Positions 1 to 7,260 of a stretch of DNA of 33,378 nucleotides are shown in pieces (position 1 is the first letter of the stretch; each line of letters starts with the position of its first letter). A program made the translations under genes and the position numbers. The DNA comes from Gallionellales bacterium RIFCSPLOWO2_02_FULL_57_47 (GTDB taxonomy: Bacteria > Pseudomonadota > Gammaproteobacteria > Burkholderiales > Gallionellaceae): the NCBI GenBank assembly GCA_001801175.1, contig MGWZ01000097.1:46338-79715 (forward strand), given 5' to 3'. The notes beneath the pieces are model-generated. The model did not search any database and had not been told where the DNA came from. It saw only the letters and a list, made by a program, of their open reading frames with translations.

Positions 1-227
1 CCTACCGAAGTCGACAGCCACGGCTTTTAGTCAGGGATGCTGTAATCAGAATGGACAAACTCCCCGCCATGGCGGGCCGAGCCCGCCCTACAGCCCAGCC
101 TGCAATAAACCCCATTCGCCACAAAGGCGTGCGCAGTGTTAAGATTCGCCCACATTCAGGTTTCGCGAACAAGTGACAGCACACAAATCGGTTAACAACT
201 TTATGATCTTTCGACGGGATTGGACAT
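1..227. other. Intergenic region upstream of wza
   Basis: No convincing gene is seen here. The only clear structure is a GC-rich palindromic element at 68-91, described separately. The rest presumably carries the leader and promoter of the wza operon. A TATGAT hexamer at 202-207 could be a -10 box, but no -35 lies at normal spacing, so I do not call a promoter. A GGGA at 216-219 is a plausible ribosome binding site for wza. Confidence 0.5.
68..91 (-). repeat. Short palindromic GC-rich intergenic element, copy 1
   Basis: On the minus strand this reads GTAGGGCGGGCTCGGCCCGC followed by CATG. It is a short inverted repeat with GGGC and GCCC arms. Related copies lie at 8568-8591 and at 33354-33375 at the window end, all outside genes. 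This looks like a dispersed intergenic repeat family of unknown function. Confidence 0.6.
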
Positions 228-1367
228 TTGTGTATGGGATATTTTAATCTGCACACGCCCCCCGCCCGGTCGTTTTTTCTTGCCGTTTTGACCGTCATTT
301 TATCTGGCTGTGCGCTGGCTCCCGGGATGCGCTTCGATCATAACAATGCCAGGATCGAGCCCGTCATTGGCGCACCTGCCGTTACCCCTGTCATCAAAAC
401 CATCACGCCACAGTTGATCCAGCAAGAGCTGCAGCTGGCCAAAGCCGGAACTCACGCCGACCTTACCGAAATAATGACACCACCGCAGCCTTATAAAATA
501 GGCGCGGGCGACCATCTGGCGATAACGGTGTGGGACCATCCCGAGCTATTGATGCCGGTCAGCACCGTCTCGGGAACCCTTGCCACGTTATCGGGAACGA
601 CCCCGGCGGGTTATACCGTCAGCCCGGAAGGCAAGATCCAGTTTCCTTACGCGGGCGACTTCAAGGTTGAAGGCCTGACAGAACTGCAAGCGCGTGACTT
701 GCTCGTCCAGCGTTTATCGAACTACATCAAAAAACCTGAAGTGACCCTCAGGGTTTTGAGCTTCCGCAGCAAGCGAATTTACCTGGATGGCGAAGTCAAG
801 CTCCCCGGTATCGTCCAGATCGACGACATCCCGCTGTCCCTGCCGGAAGCGCTCAACCGCGCCGGTGGCATTACCCCGCTGGGAGACCAAAGCCGTATCA
901 CGATCACTCGCGAAGGCAAAACCTACCGGGTAGATTTGACGCGCTTGACGGTGGACGGCATCGATCCGTCGCGCATCATGTTAAGCAATGGCGACATGCT
1001 GCGCGTGAGTCCGCGTGACGAAAGCAAGGTATTTGTCCTCGGCGAGGTGACCAAGCCGGTCACATTGATTATGCACAATGGCCGGCTGAGCCTTAACGAA
1101 GCGCTTGGAGAAGCGGGGGGCGTTAATCCGGAAACAGCCGATGCCAACCAGGTCTATGTGATACGCAATGCGAATGATGCGCAGCCAATAATTTACCACC
1201 TCGACGCACACTCGCCGGTCATGTTTGCGCTGGCGGAAAATTTCGAGCTTAAAGCCAGAGACGTGGTGTATGTCGATGCCGCTTCAATGGTGCGATTCAA
1301 CCGCCTGATCAGCCTGATACTGCCGACCGCGCAGACCCTTACGATCATCAATCGCGGGTTTCAATGA
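228..1367 (+). CDS. wza: Wza-type polysaccharide export outer-membrane lipoprotein
   Basis: Outer-membrane channel of Wzy-dependent capsule/EPS export. The N-terminus has a lipoprotein signal: a hydrophobic stretch ends in the lipobox L-S-G-C, with the lipidated Cys at residue 28 from the TTG start (26 from the ATG at 234). A poly-export domain begins near residue 82 (YKIGAGDHLAITVWDHPE), followed by SLBB-like beta-grasp segments (around 175-250 and 255-340). The C-terminus (about 350-379) is a hydrophobic helix, as expected for the membrane-spanning alpha-barrel of Wza. Length 379 aa is normal for the family. TTG 228 is 8 nt after a GGGA; ATG 234 is a fair alternative. The stop overlaps the wzb start by 4 nt (ATGA), indicating translational coupling. 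Family assignment is confident; the exported glycan is inferred from the downstream genes. Confidence 0.93.
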   Translation: MCMGYFNLHTPPARSFFLAVLTVILSGCALAPGMRFDHNNARIEPVIGAPAVTPVIKTITPQLIQQELQLAKAGTHADLTEIMTPPQPYKIGAGDHLAITVWDHPELLMPVSTVSGTLATLSGTTPAGYTVSPEGKIQFPYAGDFKVEGLTELQARDLLVQRLSNYIKKPEVTLRVLSFRSKRIYLDGEVKLPGIVQIDDIPLSLPEALNRAGGITPLGDQSRITITREGKTYRVDLTRLTVDGIDPSRIMLSNGDMLRVSPRDESKVFVLGEVTKPVTLIMHNGRLSLNEALGEAGGVNPETADANQVYVIRNANDAQPIIYHLDAHSPVMFALAENFELKARDVVYVDAASMVRFNRLISLILPTAQTLTIINRGFQ

Positions 1368-1801
1368 TCCGGCGGGTCCTGGTAGTATGTATCGGAAATA
1401 TCTGCCGCAGCCCGATGGCTGAAGGTTTGTTCAGGCAAGCGCTACCCGATGTGCAAATCTGCTCGGCGGGAATGTCGGCATTGGTGGGCCACGGGGCCGA
1501 TCCGATTGCCGTGCAGATCATGGCCGGGGCAGGCGTCGATATTGCCGCGCACCGGGCGCGCATGTTGACCGATGCGATCGCGCGCGACGCAGACCTGATC
1601 CTGGTTATGGATGACCTGCAAAAACAGCAAATCTCAACGCAATATCCTTATGTGCGCGGCAAAGTATTTCGGTTGGCAGAGGCAACAAAACAGGATATCC
1701 CTGACCCCTATCGGCAAGACCCGGAAGTGTTCCGCACGGTTTTCTCACAGATAGAAAACGGAGTGAACGAATGGGTAAAGCGCATCAACAGCATCGGCTA
1801 A
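1364..1801 (+). CDS. wzb: Low-molecular-weight protein tyrosine phosphatase (Wzb)
   Basis: Cytoplasmic phosphatase that dephosphorylates the tyrosine-rich tail of the Wzc kinase and so permits cycles of polymer assembly. The catalytic P-loop C-x5-R-S is present at residues 9-16 (CIGNICRS), and the general-acid aspartate is D114 in the DPYR loop. Length 145 aa matches the LMW-PTP family. The gene overlaps wza by 4 nt and lies 18 nt upstream of wzc, the standard wza-wzb-wzc order. Nothing is missing or unusual. Confidence 0.95.
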   Translation: MIRRVLVVCIGNICRSPMAEGLFRQALPDVQICSAGMSALVGHGADPIAVQIMAGAGVDIAAHRARMLTDAIARDADLILVMDDLQKQQISTQYPYVRGKVFRLAEATKQDIPDPYRQDPEVFRTVFSQIENGVNEWVKRINSIG

Positions 1802-1819
1802 CGACGAGGGCACAACGAC

Positions 1820-4060
1820 ATGAACCAGAACATGGCCGGCATAAACCCGACTGGAATGAACGAAGACGAGATCAACCTAAGCTCGCTGCTGGACAGCCTC
1901 TGGCTGGACAGAAAAATGGTGGGGCTGATCGCGGTCGCAATATTAGCATTGGGGACAGCCTATGCCTTTATGGCAAAGCCGATATATCAAGCCAACCTGA
2001 TCGTCCAGGTGGAAGACAGCCCCGGTTCCACCAGGAGCCTGCTGGGAGAGGCGGGCGCACTTTTCGATACCAAAACGGCCGCATCGGCTGAAATGGAATT
2101 ATTGCGTTCACGCATGGTGGTGGCAAATGCGGTGGACAGCCTCGGCCTGTATATCGGGGCACAGCCAAAATACTTCCCGTTCGTCGGGCGCTGGTGGGCA
2201 AGCAGAAGCAAACAGCTTTCCAATCCGGGCATCCTGGGATACGGCGGCTACGCCTGGGGCAACGAAGCGATAGAAGTGCCGGTTTTCAACCTGCCGCAGG
2301 AGCTGCAGGAACACGAATTCATCCTGATCGCGGGAGACAACGGCGAATTCGAGCTGCAACAGTCTGATCATGACATTGCATTGAAGGGCAAGACCGGGCA
2401 AACCGCCGTGCAGCAGACCCCGGCCGGCAAAGTGGAAATTCTGGTGACAAAACTGGCAGCCAATCCCGGCACACAGTTTCTGTTGTGGCGAAATTCCAGG
2501 CTGAAAGCCATCGAGAGCATGCAAACAGGCTTGCAGATCGCCGAAAAGGGCAAGCTGTCCGGTATCATCGAAGTCAAGCTGGAAGGGGGCGACCCGCTGT
2601 TGAACGCCAAAATATTGAATGCGGTCGGCCATGAATATATCCGCCAGAACATCGACCGGAAGTCCGAAGAAGCGGAAAAAACCATCATCTTTCTCGATTC
2701 CCATCTGCCCGAAATCAAGCGCAATGTCGAGGAAGCAGAAACCCGATACAACCAGCTGCGCGACAAGCGCGGCACCATAGATATCGGCGAAGAAGCCAAG
2801 AACATATTGCAGCAGGCCGTCGGAATCGAGGTGAAACTGCTCGATCTCAAACGCGTGCGCGAGGAGTTGCTATCGAAATTTACTCCGCAGCACCCCAGTG
2901 TCGTGAATGCGGATAAGCAACTGCAAATCCTGAACTCACAAAAGGCCGCCATCCAGGAACAGATCAAGAGACTGCCAGGTGTCGAACAGGACGTTATCTC
3001 CAGCATGCGCGATGTCAAGGTGGGCACCGAGCTGTATACCTCGCTGCTGAATACCGCCCAGCAGCTGCGCCTGGCCAAGGCCAGCAAGATCGGCACATCG
3101 CGCATGATTGATGAGGCGGTCGTACCGGAACAACCGGTCAAGCCGCAACGCCGGATGATCATCCTGATATCAGCGTTTCTCGGTTTGCTCGCCGGCGTGA
3201 TGGCCGCATTCATCCGCAAGGCGATGCGCGGCGCGATCGACAGCCCGAAAATGATCGAAGACGCGACCGGCCTGCAGGTTTACGCGACAGTACTGGAAAG
3301 CAAACAGCAGGAAGCGCTCTCCAGAAAAATTCAGGCCAGAGAAACGGGCCAATTCATCCTGGCAGACACACACCCGGACGATCTTTCCATCGAGAGCCTG
3401 CGCAGCTTCCGTGTGGCCCTGCAATTTGCCATGCTGGACGCGGCGAATAACCGGGTGATGATCACCGGCCCGACGCCTGGAGTCGGCAAGACCTTTCTCG
3501 CCGCCAATATGGCCGCAATACTTGCCCAGGCGGGCAAGCGCGTGCTGCTGGTCGACATGGACCTGCATAAAGGACACCTGAACCAGTATTTCGGTCTGGG
3601 GCGAACTGGCGGATTGAGCGAAATACTCGCCGGCGAAATCACGCTGGAGCAGGCAACGCACAAAGAAGTATTGAAAAACCTGAGTTTCATTGCCAATGGA
3701 ACACTCGTCGCCAACCCGAGTGCGCTATTCCTCAATGAGCGCCTGCCCCAGTTCCTCGAACAGTGCAGCCGGCAATACGACATCGTCATCGTTGACGCAT
3801 GCCCGGCGCTGCTGGTCTCGGATGTGGCGGTCATCGGCCCGAACATGGGCACGACTTTCATGGTGGTGCGTGATGGCGTCTCTACGCTGGCTGACCTGAC
3901 CACGGCAGTCAAGCGGCTTGGCCAGGCGCGGGTCGAGGTCAAAGGGGTGTTGTTCAACGGCCAGTTGCAGCGCGTCTCCAGCCGCTATGGATATGGCTAT
4001 GGCTACGGATACAAGTACGGCAGCTACAAACAAGGCGCGAAACCAGACAACCAGTCGTGA
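1820..4060 (+). CDS. wzc: Wzc-type tyrosine autokinase / polysaccharide co-polymerase
   Basis: Inner-membrane protein that controls chain length and export and docks with Wza. A Wzz-type domain begins near residue 16, with TM1 at about 33-50, a long periplasmic coiled-coil region (about 275-420) and TM2 at about 446-465. The cytoplasmic BY-kinase domain shows Walker A GPTPGVGKT (550-558), Walker A' LLVDMDLHK (576-584) and Walker B IVIVDA (655-660). The C-terminus carries the autophosphorylation cluster: seven tyrosines between residues 723 and 736, six of them in a Y-G/K alternation. Start: ATG 1820 follows GAGG at 1806-1809. 746 aa is usual for the full-length proteobacterial form. The stop codon overlaps the first base pairs of a 168-bp repeat. 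Confidence 0.95.
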   Translation: MNQNMAGINPTGMNEDEINLSSLLDSLWLDRKMVGLIAVAILALGTAYAFMAKPIYQANLIVQVEDSPGSTRSLLGEAGALFDTKTAASAEMELLRSRMVVANAVDSLGLYIGAQPKYFPFVGRWWASRSKQLSNPGILGYGGYAWGNEAIEVPVFNLPQELQEHEFILIAGDNGEFELQQSDHDIALKGKTGQTAVQQTPAGKVEILVTKLAANPGTQFLLWRNSRLKAIESMQTGLQIAEKGKLSGIIEVKLEGGDPLLNAKILNAVGHEYIRQNIDRKSEEAEKTIIFLDSHLPEIKRNVEEAETRYNQLRDKRGTIDIGEEAKNILQQAVGIEVKLLDLKRVREELLSKFTPQHPSVVNADKQLQILNSQKAAIQEQIKRLPGVEQDVISSMRDVKVGTELYTSLLNTAQQLRLAKASKIGTSRMIDEAVVPEQPVKPQRRMIILISAFLGLLAGVMAAFIRKAMRGAIDSPKMIEDATGLQVYATVLESKQQEALSRKIQARETGQFILADTHPDDLSIESLRSFRVALQFAMLDAANNRVMITGPTPGVGKTFLAANMAAILAQAGKRVLLVDMDLHKGHLNQYFGLGRTGGLSEILAGEITLEQATHKEVLKNLSFIANGTLVANPSALFLNERLPQFLEQCSRQYDIVIVDACPALLVSDVAVIGPNMGTTFMVVRDGVSTLADLTTAVKRLGQARVEVKGVLFNGQLQRVSSRYGYGYGYGYKYGSYKQGAKPDNQS

Positions 4061-4226
4061 TGGACTGTCGCGTCGCTACGCTCCTCGCAGTGACGAGAGC
4101 GTCATTGCGAGGCCGGCAGGGCCGCGGCAATCCAGAGGTGGTCATTGCATAAACCTTTAGCTGCGAGCGAAGCGCGGCAGGCAGTGAAGCAATCCAGGGG
4201 TTTCCGTTGAGCGTGACGCTGCGCTG
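4059..4226. repeat. 168-bp direct repeat, copy A (left of the GIY-YIG gene)
   Basis: Comparison by eye shows this segment recurs at 4572-4739 with about 7 mismatches in 168 positions and no gaps (constant offset 513). It contains one palindromic unit: a left arm GGACTGTCGCGTCGCTACGC and its approximate complement GTCATTGCGAGG...GCGGCAATCCAG. A degenerate second unit follows (GTCATTGCATAAACC to GAAGCAATCCAG) and then a linker GGGTTTCCGTTGAG. It begins inside the wzc stop codon and ends before the GIY-YIG gene. Confidence 0.9.
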
Positions 4227-4275
4227 CTGGAAAGCCGCGTTTCGCTGTATATGCTCTCGCGATCAGGGTATGGAC

Positions 4276-4566
4276 ATGGACAAACAGCCAGCAGTATATA
4301 TTTTGGCAAATCGACGCAATGGCACGCTTTACGCCGGGGTAACCTCCAACCTGGTTAAGAGGGTCTGGGAGCACAAGAATGATCTGGTGGAAGGATTTAC
4401 ACGCCGTTATGCGGTGCACATGCTGGTGTACTACGAGCTTCTCGATACGATGGATGCGGCGATAACACGCGAGAAACAGATCAAGGCTGGCTCAAGGGCA
4501 AAGAAGATACAGATGATCGAGTCCATGAACATTGGGTGGAAAGATTTGTACGACAGTATTGTGTGA
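4276..4566 (+). CDS. Small single-domain GIY-YIG nuclease
   Basis: A 96-aa stand-alone GIY-YIG protein of the COG2827-like group. The GIY-YIG strands are represented by VYIL (residues 7-10) and LYAGV (18-22), followed by the conserved Arg (R29), His (H33) and the likely metal-binding Glu in the REKQIK segment (E66). A conserved tail W-K-D-L is present near 88-91. Start: ATG 4276 is 7 nt after AGGG (4265-4268); ATG 4270 is too close to it. Extending to TTG 4207 would translate repeat DNA. The gene lies between two 168-bp direct repeats and next to a palindromic array, not in the polysaccharide pathway. Family role in vivo is poorly known; a link to the repeats is inference. Confidence 0.88.
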   Translation: MDKQPAVYILANRRNGTLYAGVTSNLVKRVWEHKNDLVEGFTRRYAVHMLVYYELLDTMDAAITREKQIKAGSRAKKIQMIESMNIGWKDLYDSIV

Positions 4567-4571
4567 AAAGC

Positions 4572-4739
4572 GATGGACTGCCGCGTCGCTACGCTCCTCG
4601 CAGTGACGAGTGCGTCATTGCGAGGCCCGCAGGGCCGCGGCAATCCAGAGGAGGTCATTGCATAAACCTTTAGCTGCGAGCGAAGCGCGGCAGGCAGTGA
4701 AGCAATCCAGGGGTTTCCGTTAAGTATGACGCTGCGCTG
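4572..4739. repeat. 168-bp direct repeat, copy B (right of the GIY-YIG gene)
   Basis: Second copy of the segment at 4059-4226, about 96% identical by manual comparison. Together the copies bracket a 345-bp unique cassette (4227-4571) that contains only the GIY-YIG gene. Copy B runs straight into the tandem array at 4741. Confidence 0.9.
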
Positions 4740-4740
4740 A

Positions 4741-5200
4741 CTGGACTGCCGCGTCGCTACGCTCCTCGCAGTGACGAGAGGGTCATTGCGAGGCCCGCAG
4801 GGCTGCGGCAATCCAGGGGTTTCCGTTGAGCATGACGCTGCGCTGACTGGACTGCCGCGTCGCTACGCTCCTCGCAGTGACGAGAGGGTCATTGCGAGGC
4901 CCGCAGGTCTGCGGCAATCCAGAAGGTTTCCGTTGAGTATGACGCTGCGCTGACTGGACTGCCGCGTCGCTACGCTCCTCGCAGTGACGAGATCGTCATT
5001 GCGGGGCCCGCAGGGCTGCGGCAATCCAGAAGGTTTCCGTTGAGTATGACGCTGCACTGACTGGACTGCCGCGTCGCTACGCTCCTCGCAGTGACGAGAT
5101 CGTCATTGCGAGGCCCGCAGGGCCGCGGCAATCCAGAGGTTTCCGTTAAGTATGACGCTGCGCTGCCAGACTGCCGTGCCGCTGCGCTCCTTGCAGTGAA
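4741..5200. repeat. Tandem array of ~107-bp palindromic units
   Basis: Left arms CTGGACTGCCGCGTCGCTAC begin at 4741, 4847, 4954 and 5061, giving a period of 106-107 bp; a decayed arm near 5165 ends the array. Each unit is an imperfect inverted repeat. The left arm (ending CTCGCAGTGACG) faces a right arm GTCATTGCGAGG...GCGGCAATCCAG, then a linker such as GGTTTCCGTTGAGTATGACG. Copies differ by a few substitutions. Transcripts would form long hairpins. No gene is seen between 4567 and 5245. Confidence 0.92.
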
Positions 5201-5245
5201 GGTTGCAATTAAAATATCTGTCATAAATTACAAAAAGTCTTAATC

Positions 5246-6055
5246 GTGAACGCACAATACTTGCACCAAATAGTCGACATCGCGCATCGGGCCGGAGCAG
5301 CCATCATGGAAGTCTATCGCAGCGGCGATGCAGGCGAGACCAGCAAAGCGGACAACTCCCCGCTCACCATGGCAGACCTGGCCGCGCATCGAACCATCGT
5401 TGATGCACTGACCAGGCTCACTCCGGAAATCCCGATACTCTCTGAAGAAGCCGCTGAAATTCCCTATCCGGAGCGTTCGCAGTGGACGCGCTTCTGGCTG
5501 GTCGATCCGCTCGATGGCACCAGGGAATTCATCAAACGCAACGGCGAATTCACCGTCAACATCGCGCTCATCGAGAATGGCGAACCCGTTCTCGGCGTGG
5601 TGTACGCCCCGGTGCCGGACGTGTGTTATTACGGCGCACGCGGTGCAGGCGCATTCATGCAGCGCGGCAATGGCGCGGCACAGCCTATCGCGGTGAAACC
5701 CCACACTGCGGGTGAACCCATCAAAGTCGTCGCCAGCCGTTCGCACAGCGATGCGCGCACCGAAGCGCTGCTCAAACAACTTGGCGATCACCAGTGTGTC
5801 AGCATGGGCAGTTCGCTCAAACTTTGCCTGGTTGCCGAAGGCGCAGCACACTTCTATCCGCGCTTGGGCCCGACGATGGAATGGGATACCGCCGCCGCCC
5901 ACGCCGTGGTGACCGCGGCAGGCGGCGCGGTATGCGACATGAACGGAGAGGAGCTGCGCTACAACAAGGCGGACTTGCATAACCCCGAATTTCTGGTTCT
6001 GCCCGCCGCCGATGAGGCTTTGTTCGGTCTTCTGAAAATCCGCCGTCCCGGGTGA
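5246..6055 (+). CDS. cysQ: 3'(2'),5'-bisphosphate nucleotidase CysQ
   Basis: Hydrolyses PAP (3'-phosphoadenosine 5'-phosphate) to AMP, removing the inhibitory by-product of PAPS-dependent sulfotransferases. The Mg/Li-sensitive phosphatase motifs are intact: KADNSPLT (34-41), the metal-binding EE (67-68), DPLDGT (87-92) and WD (213-214). Length 269 aa is typical. Start is GTG 5246, with only a weak upstream purine run; no better start precedes the KADNSPLT region. It stands alone between two palindromic repeat arrays. CysQ is often a housekeeping gene, but its position near cysC and a sulfotransferase-domain gene fits a role in glycan sulfation (inference). Confidence 0.93.
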   Translation: MNAQYLHQIVDIAHRAGAAIMEVYRSGDAGETSKADNSPLTMADLAAHRTIVDALTRLTPEIPILSEEAAEIPYPERSQWTRFWLVDPLDGTREFIKRNGEFTVNIALIENGEPVLGVVYAPVPDVCYYGARGAGAFMQRGNGAAQPIAVKPHTAGEPIKVVASRSHSDARTEALLKQLGDHQCVSMGSSLKLCLVAEGAAHFYPRLGPTMEWDTAAAHAVVTAAGGAVCDMNGEELRYNKADLHNPEFLVLPAADEALFGLLKIRRPG

Positions 6056-6059
6056 AGCA

Positions 6060-6392
6060 ATTCACTGTCATTGCGAGGAGGCGCAGCCGACGCGGCAATC
6101 CAGAAGGTTTTCGCCGAGCCAAAGCCGCGCTACTGGACTGCCACGGCCCTTCGTGCCTCGCAGTGACGGGTGTGTCATTGCGAGGAGGTCCCGTCGACGC
6201 GGCAATCCAGAAGGTTTTTGCCGAGCCTGAAGTCAGCGCTACTGGACTGCCACGGCCCTTCGTGCCTCGCAGTGACGGGTGTGTCATTGCGAGGAGGCCC
6301 CGTCGACGCGGCAATCCAGCGGTTTTTTCGTTATGATGCACAGCCTGACTGGATTGCCACGGCCCTGCGGGCCTCGCAAAGACGGTACACTG
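6060..6392. repeat. Second array of ~107-bp palindromic units (cysQ-cysC gap)
   Basis: Right-arm starts GTCATTGCGAGGAGG recur at 6067, 6174 and 6283 (period 107-109). Facing arms CTGGACTGCCACGGCCCTTC end in CTCGCAGTGACGG. The last arm (about 6347-6384) is more diverged. The units share the GTCATTGCGAGG and GCGGCAATCCAG ends with the first array, but their inner stem and linkers differ, so this is a separate subfamily. The 371-bp gap holds no gene. Confidence 0.88.
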
Positions 6393-6426
6393 CCGCATAA
6401 CGAATTGAATCAACTGATCAACTGAT

Positions 6427-7047
6427 ATGACCGTACAACCACCAACCTCAACCAACACCGTCTGGCATCACGCCACCGTCACCCGCGCGCGCCGCGAAGC
6501 GCAAAACAACCATCGCGGCGCCATCATCTGGTTTACCGGCCTGTCCGGCGCGGGCAAGTCCACCCTGGCCCATGCCGTCGAAGAAGAACTGCACCAGCGC
6601 GGTTGCCGCACCTTCGTACTGGACGGCGACAATGTGCGCCACGGTCTGTGCGGCGACCTTGGCTTCTCGGCCAAAGACCGCATCGAAAACATCCGCCGCA
6701 TCGGAGAAGTCGCCAAGCTCTTCATGGAAGCAGGCGTGATCGTGCTGACCGCCTTCATCTCCCCCTTTCGCGCCGACCGCGAGCGCGTGCGCGGCATGGT
6801 CGAACACGGCGACTTCATCGAGATATTCTGCGACAGCACCATTGAAGTCTGCGAAAGCCGCGACGTAAAAGGCATCTACAAAAAAGCCCGCGCCGGGCAG
6901 ATCGCCGACTTCACCGGCATCTCATCGCCTTATGAAGCCCCGGAAAACCCCGAGATAACCGTGAACACCGGCGAAGCAGAACTGGATGCATGCGTGCAGC
7001 AGGTCATCGATAAAATAATGCAGCGTGGTGTCGTTTCTTCTCAATAA
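6427..7047 (+). CDS. cysC: Adenylylsulfate (APS) kinase CysC
   Basis: Phosphorylates APS with ATP to give PAPS, the donor used by sulfotransferases. The P-loop is GLSGAGKST (38-46). The APS-binding region DGDNVRHGL lies at 66-74, FISPFRADR at 110-118, and the lid segment with [20 protein letters not shown] at 153-172. Length 206 aa is normal for a stand-alone CysC, with no fused sulfurylase domain. Start ATG 6427 has no clear Shine-Dalgarno. The ATP sulfurylase needed upstream is not in this window. With cysQ and the sulfotransferase-domain protein at 18368, it suggests local supply of PAPS for polymer sulfation (inference). Confidence 0.94.
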   Translation: MTVQPPTSTNTVWHHATVTRARREAQNNHRGAIIWFTGLSGAGKSTLAHAVEEELHQRGCRTFVLDGDNVRHGLCGDLGFSAKDRIENIRRIGEVAKLFMEAGVIVLTAFISPFRADRERVRGMVEHGDFIEIFCDSTIEVCESRDVKGIYKKARAGQIADFTGISSPYEAPENPEITVNTGEAELDACVQQVIDKIMQRGVVSSQ

Positions 7048-7210
7048 CGTGTATTTGTATACTGAAAGCTACGGTGAGTTTCGCCCAGAGGGCTAGTTCA
7101 GCCTACGGTAACCGGTGGAAAATTTTCGCTGCCAACCGTTCACGAATTACTGCATGAGTGGTCCAGCCCCCACACGCAACAAAACGGGCCAATTGTTTTG
7201 CTTTTTACAG

Positions 7211-7245
7211 GATGATAATCGTCCATTGAACGGATGATTATCATC
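7211..7245. promoter_or_regulatory. Inverted repeat, possible operator of the ATPase gene
   Basis: A perfect 10-bp inverted repeat, GATGATAATC (7211-7220) and GATTATCATC (7236-7245), separated by 15 bp. It spans the predicted -35 and reaches into the -35/-10 spacer, the right place for a repressor site. No regulator gene is adjacent; autoregulation is speculative. Confidence 0.45.
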
Positions 7246-7254
7246 GGGTACAAT
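7226..7254 (+). promoter_or_regulatory. Sigma-70-like promoter for the DUF4143 ATPase
   Basis: TTGAAC at 7226-7231 and TACAAT at 7249-7254 are separated by exactly 17 bp. Transcription would be expected to begin about 7 nt further on, at or next to the ATG at 7261, which would make the mRNA leaderless or nearly so. No Shine-Dalgarno lies just upstream of that ATG, in agreement. Confidence 0.5.
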
Positions 7255-7260
7255 CCCGGC

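Noticed and set aside
173-207. Promoter for wza from GTGACA (173-178) and TATGAT (202-207)
   Set aside because: The spacing of 23 bp is too long for a sigma-70 promoter.
2368-3219. Long minus-strand open frame (283 codons) inside wzc
   Set aside because: It is the antisense shadow of a clear Wzc coding region, with Ser/Arg-rich low-complexity translation and no recognisable motif.
4207-4275. Longer GIY-YIG protein starting at TTG 4207
   Set aside because: The added residues would be translated largely from repeat DNA, and a good ribosome site precedes ATG 4276.
4741-5200. A CRISPR array, because of regularly spaced repeats
   Set aside because: The repeated part occupies most of the ~107-bp period, spacers are themselves repeated linkers, and no cas genes are present.
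4431-5224. Minus-strand open frames over the repeat arrays with recurring 'GLPRPCGPRNDALVTARSVATRQS'-like text
   Set aside because: These are translations of palindromic repeats, not proteins; the same peptide appears in several frames and positions because the DNA repeats.
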